DNA from: Ectopseudomonas chengduensis
GTDB lineage: Bacteria > Pseudomonadota > Gammaproteobacteria > Pseudomonadales > Pseudomonadaceae
Length of the DNA stretch: 64,000 bases
Direction of reading: 5' to 3'
Assembly (NCBI RefSeq): GCF_015712065.1
Contig: NZ_JACFYZ010000002.1
Coordinates: 62,001-126,000, forward strand
A program made the position numbers and the translations under genes. Below are positions 28,429 through 37,847 of the stretch, piece by piece. Positions within the stretch are counted from its first letter, which is position 1. The number at the start of each line of letters is the position of its first letter. The notes under the pieces were generated by a model. It saw only the letters and a program-made list of their open reading frames with translations. It was not told the DNA's origin and did not search any database.

Positions 28429-29595
28429 ATGAGCACTGGCAGTATTGCGCTGACCGGTAGCGGCCGCTCATCGACGGCGCTGCTGGCATTGGCCTGTGGC
28501 ACATTTGCTGCGGGCAGCTATCTGGCCCAACCGATACTCTCGGCGATCGCCACTGATCTGGGCATCGTCTTCTGGCAGGCGGGGCTAGCCGTAAGCGCCA
28601 GCCAATTGGGCTTCTGCCTGGGCCTGTTGCTGGTGGTGCCGCTGGGCGATCTGCTGGAGAACCGCCGTTTGGTCCTGACCCTGGCGCTCGTCCAAGTGCT
28701 GGCACTGCTGATGATGGCCAGCGCCAGCAATGTCGGCGTCCTGCTGCTGGCGGCACTCGTTATCGGCCTGGGCTCCTGCGCGGTGCAATTGCTGGTGCCC
28801 CTGGCAGCACACATGAGCAGCGACAGCACTCGGGGGCGTGCCGTCGGTAGCGTCACCGCCGGCTTGCTGTTGGGCATCTTGCTGGCCCGCCCCCTGGCCA
28901 GCTTGATCACCGATGCATTTGGCTGGCGTGCACTGTTTGCTGCGGACGCGCTGCTGGTCAGTCTGCTCGGTGCATTGCTGGCCTGGCGCCTGCCACATCA
29001 TCGAGCCAACTCGACGCTTGGCTATCCAGCCCTGCTCGCGTCCCTGACAAAACTGCTGCGCAGGCACGCTGAACTCCGCCGACGCAGCGCGGCACAGGCC
29101 TGCTTGTTCGCCGCATTCAGTCTGTTCTGGGTTGGTGCACCTGTGCTGCTGGCCGAACGCTTCGGCCTGCATGCGCAGGGCATCGCCCTGTTCGCCTTGG
29201 CCGGCGCCGCCGGGGCTTTGGTTGCACCGGTGGCTGGCCGCCTCGCCGACAACGGCCATTCCACCGCATTGCGAGGCTGGGGGGCTGTGCTGGTAGCGAG
29301 CGGCTTTCTGCTGAGCATTGCCCTGCCCACGTTGACCTGTTGGTTACTGGCGGCCCTGCTGATCGATGCCGGCGTGCAAATCAGTCACGTAGCCGCACAA
29401 CGCCAGGTGCTGACGCTCGATGTCAGAGCTCGTAGCCGACTGAACGGGCTGTACATCGCCGGTTTCTTCCTTGGCGGAGCCCTCGGCTCAGCACTGGCGA
29501 TGCCCTTGTTGCAACTCGGCTGGCACTGGCTTGCCGGTATAGCCGCCCTTCTCGCGCTCATTGCATTGGCCCTCGGCCAGACACGCAGCAACTAA
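28429..29595 (+). CDS. MFS transporter
   Basis: The 388-residue membrane protein has twelve hydrophobic segments and the MFS loop motif region VPLGDLLENRRLVL after TM2. It resembles sugar or drug efflux permeases of the YnfM/AraJ kind. It starts ten bases after the NmrA gene and is followed closely by an SDR gene, so the three are probably one operon under the LysR regulator at 26543-27445. The exported compound is unknown. Confidence 0.85.
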   Translation: MSTGSIALTGSGRSSTALLALACGTFAAGSYLAQPILSAIATDLGIVFWQAGLAVSASQLGFCLGLLLVVPLGDLLENRRLVLTLALVQVLALLMMASASNVGVLLLAALVIGLGSCAVQLLVPLAAHMSSDSTRGRAVGSVTAGLLLGILLARPLASLITDAFGWRALFAADALLVSLLGALLAWRLPHHRANSTLGYPALLASLTKLLRRHAELRRRSAAQACLFAAFSLFWVGAPVLLAERFGLHAQGIALFALAGAAGALVAPVAGRLADNGHSTALRGWGAVLVASGFLLSIALPTLTCWLLAALLIDAGVQISHVAAQRQVLTLDVRARSRLNGLYIAGFFLGGALGSALAMPLLQLGWHWLAGIAALLALIALALGQTRSN

Positions 29596-29611
29596 CCGCG
29601 GAGATACTCAC

Positions 29612-30340
29612 ATGTCTACTCCTGCATTGCGTGACAAGCACATCGTCATCCTCGGCGGCTCATCTGGCATCGGCCTGGAAGTGGCCCGTCAGTCCTTGGC
29701 CGAAGGTGCCAGCGTAACTATCGCTTCAAGCAACCCATCGCGCCTAGAACGTGCCCTGACCCGACTTGGCGAAGGCGCCTGCGGCCGCTTGCTTGATCTC
29801 ACCGATCATCAAGCCATTGCGACCTTCTTCACGGAAGTCGGGACAATCGACCATCTGGTCTACAGTGCCGGCGACCGCTTGCAATTGAGCCCGCTGGCCG
29901 AACTGGATTCAGTGAATGCCCGGCACGCCTTCGAACTGCGTTACTGGTCAGCACTCATAGCGATACGCCATGCCGTGAGGTGGATTCGTCCTAATGGGTC
30001 CATCGTGCTTTCGGGCGGTATCGCCGGCATCCGACCCAGTTCAGGCTGGAGCCTGGCCGCCAGCGTTTGCGGTGCCATCGACTCGCTGGTGCGGGCTCTG
30101 GCCGTAGAGCTGGCACCGTTGCGCATCAACGCCGTGGCGCCCGGTCTGGTGCGTACCGAGTTATGGCGCGATATGAGCGAGCACGAACGACAGGCCCTTT
30201 ACCAAAGCGTCGCCGCTCGCCTGCCAGTTGGGCGAATAGGCGAAGTGGAGGACGTCGCCGCTGCCTACCTGTTCCTTATGCGCAGTGGCTTCGCCAATGG
30301 CCAGTCGCTGGTGGTGGATGGCGGTAATGTGCTGGCGTGA
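29612..30340 (+). CDS. SDR family protein lacking the catalytic Tyr/Lys
   Basis: The 242-residue protein has the SDR cofactor motif GGSSGIGLEVARQ and the C-terminal ELAPLRINAVAPGLVRTELW, so the fold is clear. At the place of the catalytic YxxxK the sequence is WSLAA (in PSSGWSLAASVCGAI), so both residues are missing. Related SDR subgroups with the same loss exist, so this need not be a recent defect, but dehydrogenase activity of the usual type is doubtful. The ATG at 29612 has GGAG eight bases upstream. It is the last gene of the NmrA-MFS-SDR group. Confidence 0.82.
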   Translation: MSTPALRDKHIVILGGSSGIGLEVARQSLAEGASVTIASSNPSRLERALTRLGEGACGRLLDLTDHQAIATFFTEVGTIDHLVYSAGDRLQLSPLAELDSVNARHAFELRYWSALIAIRHAVRWIRPNGSIVLSGGIAGIRPSSGWSLAASVCGAIDSLVRALAVELAPLRINAVAPGLVRTELWRDMSEHERQALYQSVAARLPVGRIGEVEDVAAAYLFLMRSGFANGQSLVVDGGNVLA

Positions 30341-30344
30341 AGAC

Positions 30345-30914
30345 TCAGGCCTTGAGCGCCTCGCCAATCGCGTAGTAATGCCCACCGGCCACGTGATGCA
30401 GGCTGCGCAGGCTCGGATCGGCCGTTTCGAAATGCCAGCGGCCATCGCGGAACACGCGCTCATCGGCCCAGGCCGCGATCACCTCGCCGATGAACAGGTC
30501 GTAGGCCTGCTGGTTGTGCGGCTCATCGATCAGCCGGCAGATCAACCAGGCCGAGCAGCCCGCCACCAGCGGCAGGTCGTGGCCTTCCATGGTGAACAGC
30601 TCGACGCCGGTATGGACCAGCTTCGCCGGGTCGTCGGCCAGGCTGGCGTTGCCCACCGCCTGGGTCAGCTGCAGTTGCGCCACGGTCGGCACCTGGATGG
30701 CGAACAGGCCGCTGCCCTCGATCAGCGCGCGGGTGCGGGTGGCCTTGTCCAGCACCACGGTCAGCTTCGGCGGCTCGAAATCCAGGGCGCAGCACCAGGC
30801 TGCCGCCATGACGTTATCCACAGCCTGATGACGCGCCGACACCAGCACGGTGGGGCCGTGGTTGAGCAGACGGTAGGCCTTGGCCAGGTCGACGGGACGG
30901 ATGGGCGCGCTCAT
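30345..30914 (-). CDS. Flavin reductase family protein
   Basis: The 189-residue protein belongs to the flavin reductase-like FMN-binding split-barrel family, with the typical PTVLVSARH ... DNVMAAAWC start and AWLICRLI in the core. Such proteins bind FMN and reduce flavins or act as FMN-dependent oxidoreductases. The ATG at 30914 has AGGAG five bases upstream; a longer frame starting at 30974 is not supported. It faces the SDR gene at 29612-30340 tail to tail and lies behind the second SDR gene on the same strand. Confidence 0.85.
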   Translation of the reverse strand: MSAPIRPVDLAKAYRLLNHGPTVLVSARHQAVDNVMAAAWCCALDFEPPKLTVVLDKATRTRALIEGSGLFAIQVPTVAQLQLTQAVGNASLADDPAKLVHTGVELFTMEGHDLPLVAGCSAWLICRLIDEPHNQQAYDLFIGEVIAAWADERVFRDGRWHFETADPSLRSLHHVAGGHYYAIGEALKA

Positions 30915-30997
30915 GCAGACTCCTGAAAACGAAAAAGGCGCTCGCATGCTGGCCCGTGAAGGCTCGCATCGCAAGCGCCTGCTGCAGTGGCTTTTGA

Positions 30998-31741
30998 TCA
31001 GAATTCCTGCACGGTCGGGCGCAGGACGATCTCGTTGATGTCGACATCGGCCGGCTGTTCGATGGCGTAGGCGATGGCGCGCGCCACCGATTCCGCCGGA
31101 ATCGCCTGCTTGTAGAAGTCGACGACGAAGTCGCGGCTCTGCTGGTGGGCGCTGCCGAACTTCAACTCCGAATCCACCGCGCCCGGCTCGATGGTGGTGG
31201 TGCGGATGCTGCCGCCGACCTCATGACGCAGGCCTTCGGAGATGGCGCGCACGGCGAACTTGGTGCCGCTGTAGACGGTACCACCGGGGCTGAACACCTT
31301 GATCCCGGCCACCGAGGCGATGTTGATGAAGTGCCCGGCGTTCTGCTGCTGGAACACCGGCAGCGCCGCGGCGATGCCGTACAGCACGCCCTTGATGTTG
31401 ATGTCGATCATGCGCTCCCATTCCTCGACGCGCACGTCGCTCAGCGGCGCGATGGCCATCAGCCCGGCGTTGTTGACCAGCACATCGACGCGGCCGAAGG
31501 TGTCCAGTGCGCCCTGGATCAGCGCCTTGACCTCATCGGCGCGGGTCACGTCAGTCTGGTAGGCCACGGCCTCGCCACCAGCGGCGACCAGCTCGCTGAC
31601 CAGTTTCTCGAGACGCTCCTTGCGCCGTGCGGCCAGCACCACCTTGGCGCCCAGCTTGCTCAGATGGCGGGCGGTCGCTTCGCCCAGGCCGCTGCTGGCG
31701 CCGGTGATGACCACGACCTTGCCGGAAATGTTGTTGCTCAT
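30998..31741 (-). CDS. SDR family oxidoreductase
   Basis: The 247-residue protein is a complete classical SDR: cofactor motif TGASSGLGEATARHL, NNAG, catalytic Ser in NIASVAG and YSGTKFAV carrying the YxxxK pair. It resembles general NADP-dependent carbonyl reductases of the YdfG type. The ATG at 31741 has GAGGG upstream. It is divergent from a LysR gene at 31882, which may regulate it together with the flavin reductase gene downstream. The substrate is unknown. Confidence 0.9.
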   Translation of the reverse strand: MSNNISGKVVVITGASSGLGEATARHLSKLGAKVVLAARRKERLEKLVSELVAAGGEAVAYQTDVTRADEVKALIQGALDTFGRVDVLVNNAGLMAIAPLSDVRVEEWERMIDINIKGVLYGIAAALPVFQQQNAGHFINIASVAGIKVFSPGGTVYSGTKFAVRAISEGLRHEVGGSIRTTTIEPGAVDSELKFGSAHQQSRDFVVDFYKQAIPAESVARAIAYAIEQPADVDINEIVLRPTVQEF

Positions 31742-31881
31742 GGGTAAGCCCTCTCTCGATTGGTTGGAGTGTCCGTGCCGTAGGCCGGACATGGGCTCAC
31801 GTTAGAGGCGATTTCCGTTTCAATAAATGGAAGAGTTTGGATTAGGCTATTCCACATCATGGAATACAAAGGCGCCCCGAC

Positions 31882-32793
31882 ATGCTCAATCGCATGGAGA
31901 TGATCCGCATCTTCTGCAGCGCGGCCGACTGCAGCAATTTCCGCGAGGCAGCGACTCGCCTGGGGGTTTCACCGCAGGCGGTGACCCGCGCGATCAAGGC
32001 GCTGGAGGAAGAACTCGGCGAGATTCTCTTCCACCGCAACACCCGCCAGGTGCATATCACCGCCTTCGGTGAGGCCTATGCGGTGCGCGCCCGGCAAAAG
32101 CTGGAGGATTTCGACGCGCTGTTTCGCGGCCACCGCGCCGACGCCGAGTCAGCCATCGCCGGGCGCATCGGCATCACCGCGCCGCAGGCCATCGGCAAGC
32201 GCTTTCTGGTGGCGTTCCTGCAGCCCTTGCTCAAGCAGCACCCACAGCTGGTGCTGAACCTGCGCCTGGAGGACGAGATCACCGACGCGGTGGAGGCGCA
32301 GATCGACATCGGCATCCACGTCGGCTTCCTGCGTGACAGCCGCTACGTCGCCCGCGCCCTGGCACCGGTGCCGTTGCAGGTGGTGGCTACGCCGCAACTG
32401 ATCGCTGCCAGCGGCGCGCCGCATGACCTCGACGAGTTGCAGCAGCGGCCGCTGTCGGTGCTGATCGACCGCAAGAATGGCCGCCCCTGGCCGTGGACCT
32501 TCGCTCACGGCCCCAGCCTGCATCCGCCCGCGCCCGCGTTTGTGTGCGATGACCCCGAAGCCGAACTGGAAGCCGTGCTCGCCGGCCTGGCCTACGGCCA
32601 GTTGCCCGCCTACCTGGCGCAGCCCTATCTGCAAAGCGGCCACCTGCAGGCGGTGCTGACGGAGCAGGCGCCCGATCCCTGGCAGCTGTTCATCTACCGC
32701 CCACAGCAGGGCCCGGTGCCGCCAAGGGTGCGCCTGGTGTTCGATCACCTGCGCGCCTGCTTCTCCGATCCGGCGCAGTTTCCCCAGGGCTGA
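31882..32793 (+). CDS. LysR family transcriptional regulator
   Basis: The 303-residue LysR protein has the N-terminal helix-turn-helix (CSNFREAATRLGVSPQAVTR) and a C-terminal effector domain with ITAPQAIGKRFLVAFLQPLL. It is divergently placed to the SDR gene across 140 bases, the standard layout for control of the neighbour. The start ATG at 31882 has AAGG upstream. No specific ligand can be inferred. Confidence 0.88.
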   Translation: MLNRMEMIRIFCSAADCSNFREAATRLGVSPQAVTRAIKALEEELGEILFHRNTRQVHITAFGEAYAVRARQKLEDFDALFRGHRADAESAIAGRIGITAPQAIGKRFLVAFLQPLLKQHPQLVLNLRLEDEITDAVEAQIDIGIHVGFLRDSRYVARALAPVPLQVVATPQLIAASGAPHDLDELQQRPLSVLIDRKNGRPWPWTFAHGPSLHPPAPAFVCDDPEAELEAVLAGLAYGQLPAYLAQPYLQSGHLQAVLTEQAPDPWQLFIYRPQQGPVPPRVRLVFDHLRACFSDPAQFPQG

Positions 32794-32894
32794 GGTCGCT
32801 CACGGCAACGCCACTGTCGCCTGCGAAGCGCCCGCCCCGGCTATCGCTCCGTAACCTGCCTGAAGCCGTCTAAATCAGGGATCAGGAGCGTCGC

Positions 32895-34202
32895 ATGAAT
32901 GCTATCAACACAGGCCAGCAGGTCAGCCCGGCCACCTTGCACAAGGTGATCGCCGCCTCGGCCATCGGCAACTTCGTCGAGTGGTTCGACTTCGCCGTCT
33001 ACGGTTTTCTCGCCGTGACCATCGCCTCGCTGTTCTTCCCACCGGGCAATCCGACCCTGGCGCTGCTGCAGACCTTCGCCGTGTTCGCCGTGTCGTTCGC
33101 CCTGCGCCCGCTGGGCGGCATCGTCTTCGGCATTCTCGGCGACCGCATCGGACGCAAGCGCGTGCTGTCGATCACCGTGCTGCTGATGGCCGGCGCCACC
33201 ACGCTGATTGGCCTACTGCCGACCTACGCCAGCATCGGCCTGTTCGCCCCGCTGCTGCTGGCGCTGGCGCGTTGCCTGCAGGGTTTCTCCGCCGGTGGCG
33301 AGTATGCCGGCGCCTGCGCCTTCGTCATGGAACACGCCCCCACCGAACAGAAGGCCCGTTATGGCAGCTTCGTGCCAGTCTCGACCTTCATGGCGTTCGC
33401 CTGCGCGGCCGGGCTGGTGTTCGGCATGGGCTTGTGGCTGGACGAAGCGCAGATGCAGGCCTGGGGCTGGCGCGTACCCTTTCTGATCGCCGCACCGCTG
33501 GGTCTGGTCGGCTTGTACATGCGTTTGCGCCTGGACGAATCACCGGCATTCCAGGCCCTGGCGGCGCAACCTCATCCGGAACATTCGCCGCTGCGCGAAA
33601 CCTTGCGCGAACACGGCGGCACCGTGCTCTGCCTGTCGGCGTTCATATCCGCCACGGCGCTGTCGTTCTACATGTTCACCACTTACCTGACCACCTACAT
33701 GCAGGTGGTCGGTGGTGCAGCACGGCCGGTGGCTTTGCTGGCCAGCCTGATCGCGCTGTTCTTCGCCGCCCTGCTCTGCCCCTTCGTCGGTCGTTACTCG
33801 GATCGTGTCGGCCGTCGCCGCACCATCCTGACTGCCGGGGTGGCGCTGATTGTCGCGGTGTATCCGGCCTTTACCCTGGCCGCCTCGGGCACCCTGCTGG
33901 CTTCAGCTCTGGGCGCCATGCTGCTGGCAGTGGGTGCGGTGATCTGCGGCGTGGTAACCGCCGTGCTGCTGTCCGAGCAGTTCCCCACCCGCGTGCGCTA
34001 CACCGCCTCGGCGTTCACCTACAACCTGGCCTATACGATCTTCGGCGGCACCGCGCCGTTGATCGCCACCTGGCTGATCGAGGCAACCGGTAACCGCATG
34101 TCGCCGGCCTACTACCTGATCGTCATCGCCCTGCTGGCCCTGGCGGGTGGCCTGGCACTGCCCGAGTCGTCGAGGCGGCCGCTGAACTATCAACCAGCCT
34201 GA
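32895..34202 (+). CDS. MFS transporter, metabolite:H+ symporter family
   Basis: The 435-residue transporter shows the metabolite:H+ symporter signature: [20 protein letters not shown] in TM1 and [19 protein letters not shown] after TM2, with [13 protein letters not shown] in TM4. Members include alpha-ketoglutarate, proline/betaine and shikimate permeases. The ATG at 32895 has AGGAG six bases upstream. The gene stands alone; a GC hairpin at 34224-34249 follows it. The substrate is unknown. Confidence 0.9.
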   Translation: MNAINTGQQVSPATLHKVIAASAIGNFVEWFDFAVYGFLAVTIASLFFPPGNPTLALLQTFAVFAVSFALRPLGGIVFGILGDRIGRKRVLSITVLLMAGATTLIGLLPTYASIGLFAPLLLALARCLQGFSAGGEYAGACAFVMEHAPTEQKARYGSFVPVSTFMAFACAAGLVFGMGLWLDEAQMQAWGWRVPFLIAAPLGLVGLYMRLRLDESPAFQALAAQPHPEHSPLRETLREHGGTVLCLSAFISATALSFYMFTTYLTTYMQVVGGAARPVALLASLIALFFAALLCPFVGRYSDRVGRRRTILTAGVALIVAVYPAFTLAASGTLLASALGAMLLAVGAVICGVVTAVLLSEQFPTRVRYTASAFTYNLAYTIFGGTAPLIATWLIEATGNRMSPAYYLIVIALLALAGGLALPESSRRPLNYQPA

Positions 34203-34223
34203 GACCTCTCCACGCTTGACTCA

Positions 34224-34249
34224 AGGCTGCGGCGCACAGGCCGCAGCCT
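34224..34249 (+). terminator. Possible terminator after MFS gene
   Basis: A 9-bp stem (AGGCTGCGG and CCGCAGCCT) with an 8-base loop lies 22 bases after the MFS stop codon. There is no clear T run, so its efficiency is uncertain. Confidence 0.45.
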
Positions 34250-34310
34250 ACCCCTACCACCCCGGCTGGCGCTGGCCGCACAACGAATGAGTCAGTTGTG
34301 CAAAGTGGAC

Positions 34311-34351
34311 CAGTAAAAATCCACAAAAATGGATCTATGTGGCTAGACCAC
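34311..34351. promoter_or_regulatory. Palindromic AT-rich control region before AhpD-like gene
   Basis: Two inverted repeats follow each other: ATCCA-CAAAAA-TGGAT (34319-34334) and GTGG-CTAGA-CCAC (34339-34351). They lie about 95-125 bases upstream of the AhpD-like gene in an AT-rich stretch, which suggests an operator and promoter. The regulator is unknown. Confidence 0.35.
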
Positions 34352-34443
34352 TGGTGCGTACATTCGTCCTCACCGGGCCGCAGTGGTACTGCCAGTTGCA
34401 GAGGGGCATCGGTTTCTTCTCAACTCACAGATGGATGAAAACC

Positions 34444-34923
34444 ATGAGCCAGCGCCTCGACTACTTTGCACTCTCCCCCAAGGCCTCCGGCAAGTACGCC
34501 GAATTCTCCACGCTGCTGACCCGCAGCCCGTTTCTCGCGCCGCTGGCTCACCTGGTCATGCTGCGTGCCTCGCAGATCAATGGCTGCGCCTTCTGCGTCG
34601 ACATGCACGTCAAGGAAGCGAAGATCCATGGCGAGCGCGAGCTGCGCCTGCACCATGTCGCCGTCTGGCGCGAATCGCCGCTGTTCTCCGCGCAGGAGCG
34701 CGCCGCGCTGGAGTGGACGGAAGCCCTGACCCAGCTGTCGCCGCATGGCGTGTCCGACGCCATCTACGCCAGCGTGCGCGAGCAGTTTTCCGAGCAGGAA
34801 CTGTCGGACCTAAGCTTCCTGGTGGTCGCCATCAATGGCTGGAATCGCCTGAGCGTGGCCTTCCGTAACGTGCCGGGCTCCGCCGACAAGCAGTTCGGCC
34901 TGGACAAGGCCGACCTGGCCTGA
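34444..34923 (+). CDS. Carboxymuconolactone decarboxylase/AhpD-like protein
   Basis: The 159-residue protein has the AhpD-like core with the redox motif C48-A-F-C51 followed by H55 (in NGCAFCVDMH). Proteins of this type act as alkylhydroperoxidase-like thiol enzymes rather than as decarboxylases. The gene lies 26 bases before an FMN-dependent azoreductase-like gene, so the two may form a redox stress operon. The ATG at 34444 is preferred; an ATG nine bases earlier is possible. Confidence 0.87.
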   Translation: MSQRLDYFALSPKASGKYAEFSTLLTRSPFLAPLAHLVMLRASQINGCAFCVDMHVKEAKIHGERELRLHHVAVWRESPLFSAQERAALEWTEALTQLSPHGVSDAIYASVREQFSEQELSDLSFLVVAINGWNRLSVAFRNVPGSADKQFGLDKADLA

Positions 34924-34949
34924 AGCCCGATCTCAGAGAGGTTACGCCC

Positions 34950-35567
34950 ATGCCTGCAGCTATCCGCGTGCTGCGCCTGATCAGCAGCCCGCGTGGCGCT
35001 GAATCAGAAAGCCTGCGTCTGTCTCACCTGGTGCTCGACGGCCTCGCTGGCCAGCACTCACTGCAGGTGCAAGACGTCGACCTCAACGATCTGCAACATG
35101 TCGACCGCGACTATGCCATGGCTCTGGCGTCTCCCTCTGACGCTGACCAGGCAGAGCCCGGCAGCGCACTGCAGCGCTCCGCCGAGCTGATCCGTCAGCT
35201 CGACGAAGCAGATGTGCTGCTGATCGCCACCCCCATGCACAACTACACCGTCCCTTCGACACTCAAAGCCTGGGTCGATCACATCGTGCGCATACGCATG
35301 ACATTCAACGGCACACCGCAAGGCAAGGTTGGCCTGTTACGTGACCGCCCGGTTTACGTGGCATTGGCCTCAGGCGGGCTGATCAGCGGCGAGCAGGCGC
35401 GGCAGCCAGACTTCCTGCGCCCCTACCTGCAGGCGGCCCTGGCCACGGTGGGCCTCAGGAACATGCACTTCTTCTGTGTGGAGGGTACCGCCAGAGGTGA
35501 GCAGGCCCTGCTGGAGGCCCGCGCCATGGCGCAGTCACAGGTAGCCGCGTTTTTCTCTGCCGAGTGA
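34950..35567 (+). CDS. FMN-dependent NADH-azoreductase family protein
   Basis: The 205-residue protein has the flavodoxin-like fold of AzoR enzymes: the phosphate-binding start RLISSPRGAESESLRLS, the conserved ATPMHNYTVPSTLKAWVDHI stretch and a FNGTPQGKVGLL loop. AzoR proteins reduce quinones and azo compounds with NADH using FMN. The gene follows the AhpD-like gene closely and probably shares its promoter. The true substrate in the cell is likely a quinone. PMHNY replaces the more usual PMYNF but keeps the same shape. Confidence 0.87.
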   Translation: MPAAIRVLRLISSPRGAESESLRLSHLVLDGLAGQHSLQVQDVDLNDLQHVDRDYAMALASPSDADQAEPGSALQRSAELIRQLDEADVLLIATPMHNYTVPSTLKAWVDHIVRIRMTFNGTPQGKVGLLRDRPVYVALASGGLISGEQARQPDFLRPYLQAALATVGLRNMHFFCVEGTARGEQALLEARAMAQSQVAAFFSAE

Positions 35568-35686
35568 AACGGCTGACAACACGTCAGGCGTCTGAGCGAA
35601 GGATTCTGTAGGGTTGCGGACGATGGTGACGAATCGCCTGCGTCATCCATCAGACAGACTCGTAGCCCGCTCAATGGAATCCTCGC

Positions 35687-37831
35687 ATGTTGCCCCAGCC
35701 GCTATACGCTCGATCGGCCCGCCTGGCCCTGCTGACCTTCAACTGCCTGGCAGCGCCAATCGCCCTGGCTCAGCAGCCTATGCAGCTGGACGCCATGCAA
35801 GTCAGCGGCGCACCGCTGAGCGAAATCGAGGCTGCGCAGGAAGAGCTGAAACAGGTCCCCGGCGCCACCAACCTGGTGGACATGGACAAGGTCGAGCAGG
35901 GCCGCGTGGCCGGCGTCGCCGACGTACTGGCCTACCAGCCTGGAGTCTATGCGCAGTCGCCCGGCAACGAGGGCGTGAAGATCAGCGTGCGCGGCTCGGG
36001 TATCAACCGTGGTCCCGGCTCGCACGCTTCCGGCACCCATATCCTCCTCGATGGCCTGCCGCTGACCGGCTCCGGCGGCACGCCCTACGAACTGCTGGAA
36101 CCCCTGTGGATAAGTCGCGCCGAGGTGCTGCGTGGCGCCAATGGCTTCGACCGCGGTTCGCTGGCTCTGGGCGGCGCCATCGACTACATCACCCACACCG
36201 GCTACACCGCGCCCAAGCTGCAACTGCGCTATGAAACTGGCAGCCATGGCTACCAGAAACGCAACATCGCCTCCGGCCAGGTGCTGGGTGATTTCGACTA
36301 CTACCTCGCCCTCACCGACAGCCACACTGATGGCTATCAGGATCACGCGTCGGGCAAAGGCAAGGGCGTGGCCGCCAACTTCGGCTATCGCCTCAATGAG
36401 AATCTGGAGACGCGCTTCTACCTGCGCTACCGCGAAACCGAGCATGAAACGCCCGGCCGCCTGACCAAGGCGCAACTCAAGGACGACCCGCGCCAGGCCG
36501 CTGCGGCCAATCGCAGCATCGACGCCCACCGCGACCAACCCGGCAGCACCTGGCTGGCCAACAAGACCACCTGGCGCATCGACGACGACTCCACCCTGGT
36601 CGCCGGCCTGGCCTACCACCACTACCCCATGGATATCACCGAGACCGCCTATCGCGGCGGCGCCTACCGTATCCGCGTGGACTACAGCGATATCAGCGGC
36701 ACCCTGAACTACACGCGCCGGCATACCCTGTTCGGGCTCAATAGCAGCACCACCATCGGCTGGCGCAGCACCACCAACCTGCCGAGCAGCAAAGCGAAAG
36801 AGACCGCAGCGTTGCCGATCAACGTCAACGGCATGCCCTATCCGGCCGGCACTCTGATGCGCGACTACGAGCACCTGGGTTCGGACAATGTGCTGCATAT
36901 TGGCAACGAACTGGAGCTGGCGCCTGACCTGTGGCTGACCAGCGGCCTGGCGCTGATCCATACCCGCCGCGAAGTGCAGGTGACCTGGCCGGCCAACGAC
37001 GACAAACTCGACGAAAGCACCTGGGACTACGCGCCACGTATCGGCCTGCGCTATCAGCTCAATCCTGATGTGCAGTTATTCGGCAATATCAGCCGCTCGG
37101 TGGAACCGCCACATGCCTGGTCGATGCTCTGGGGCTCGCCGCTGCGCTTCTCCAGCACCACCACCCAACCCTATGCCGCGCGCCAGCGCGCTGCCATCAG
37201 CCTGGACAACCAGACCGCCACCACCTTCGAGGTCGGCGGCCGCGGCGATTCTGCGCTGGGCCAGTGGGAGCTGACCTACTACTACTCACAGGTGCGCCAT
37301 GAACTGCTCACCGTCGAGATCGAGCCCAACGTCTTCGCCGAGTCCAACGCCAGCCCCACCGTGCACCAAGGCATCGAAGCCGGCCTGGTCAGCCCGCTGT
37401 GGCAAGGTGGCGCGGCCGGTGCCCTGAGCCTGCGCCAGGCCTATACCTTCAGCGACTTCCACTACCGCGACGACGACACCTTCGGCGACAACCGCCTGCC
37501 CGGCCTGCCGCGCCACTACTACCAGGCCGAGCTGCGCTACGACCATCCGAGCGGCTTCTACGCTGGCCTCAACAGCCAGTACGCCTCGAAGGTCGCGGTG
37601 GATTACGCCAACTCCTACTACGCCGATGCCTACGCCACCTTCGGCGCCACCCTCGGCTACGCCTCGCCGAAAGACGACTGGCAAGCCTGGCTCGACCTGC
37701 GCAACCTGACCGACAAACGCTATGCCGCCACCGTGACGCCGGGCTATGACGACAAGGGCGCAGACGCGGCGCGCTCCACGCCTGGGGAAGGGTTTGGGGT
37801 GTATACGGGGGTTTCTTGGAGTTGGTTGTAA
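35687..37831 (+). CDS. TonB-dependent outer membrane receptor
   Basis: The 714-residue receptor has a signal peptide (cleavage near IALAQQ), a TonB-box-like segment (MQLDAMQVSG), a plug domain with GVADVLAYQPGVYAQS and EVLRGANGFDRGSLALGGAI, and a barrel ending in SWSWL. The plug differs from classic siderophore receptors, with GSHASGTHILLDGLPL in place of the usual pattern. It is close to Fe(III)-citrate or heme-like TonB proteins in general form, but I cannot name a ligand. No sigma factor/anti-sigma pair flanks it. A small secreted protein gene follows after 16 bases. Confidence 0.88.
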   Translation: MLPQPLYARSARLALLTFNCLAAPIALAQQPMQLDAMQVSGAPLSEIEAAQEELKQVPGATNLVDMDKVEQGRVAGVADVLAYQPGVYAQSPGNEGVKISVRGSGINRGPGSHASGTHILLDGLPLTGSGGTPYELLEPLWISRAEVLRGANGFDRGSLALGGAIDYITHTGYTAPKLQLRYETGSHGYQKRNIASGQVLGDFDYYLALTDSHTDGYQDHASGKGKGVAANFGYRLNENLETRFYLRYRETEHETPGRLTKAQLKDDPRQAAAANRSIDAHRDQPGSTWLANKTTWRIDDDSTLVAGLAYHHYPMDITETAYRGGAYRIRVDYSDISGTLNYTRRHTLFGLNSSTTIGWRSTTNLPSSKAKETAALPINVNGMPYPAGTLMRDYEHLGSDNVLHIGNELELAPDLWLTSGLALIHTRREVQVTWPANDDKLDESTWDYAPRIGLRYQLNPDVQLFGNISRSVEPPHAWSMLWGSPLRFSSTTTQPYAARQRAAISLDNQTATTFEVGGRGDSALGQWELTYYYSQVRHELLTVEIEPNVFAESNASPTVHQGIEAGLVSPLWQGGAAGALSLRQAYTFSDFHYRDDDTFGDNRLPGLPRHYYQAELRYDHPSGFYAGLNSQYASKVAVDYANSYYADAYATFGATLGYASPKDDWQAWLDLRNLTDKRYAATVTPGYDDKGADAARSTPGEGFGVYTGVSWSWL

Positions 37832-37847
37832 AGCAGGGAGAAAACCG

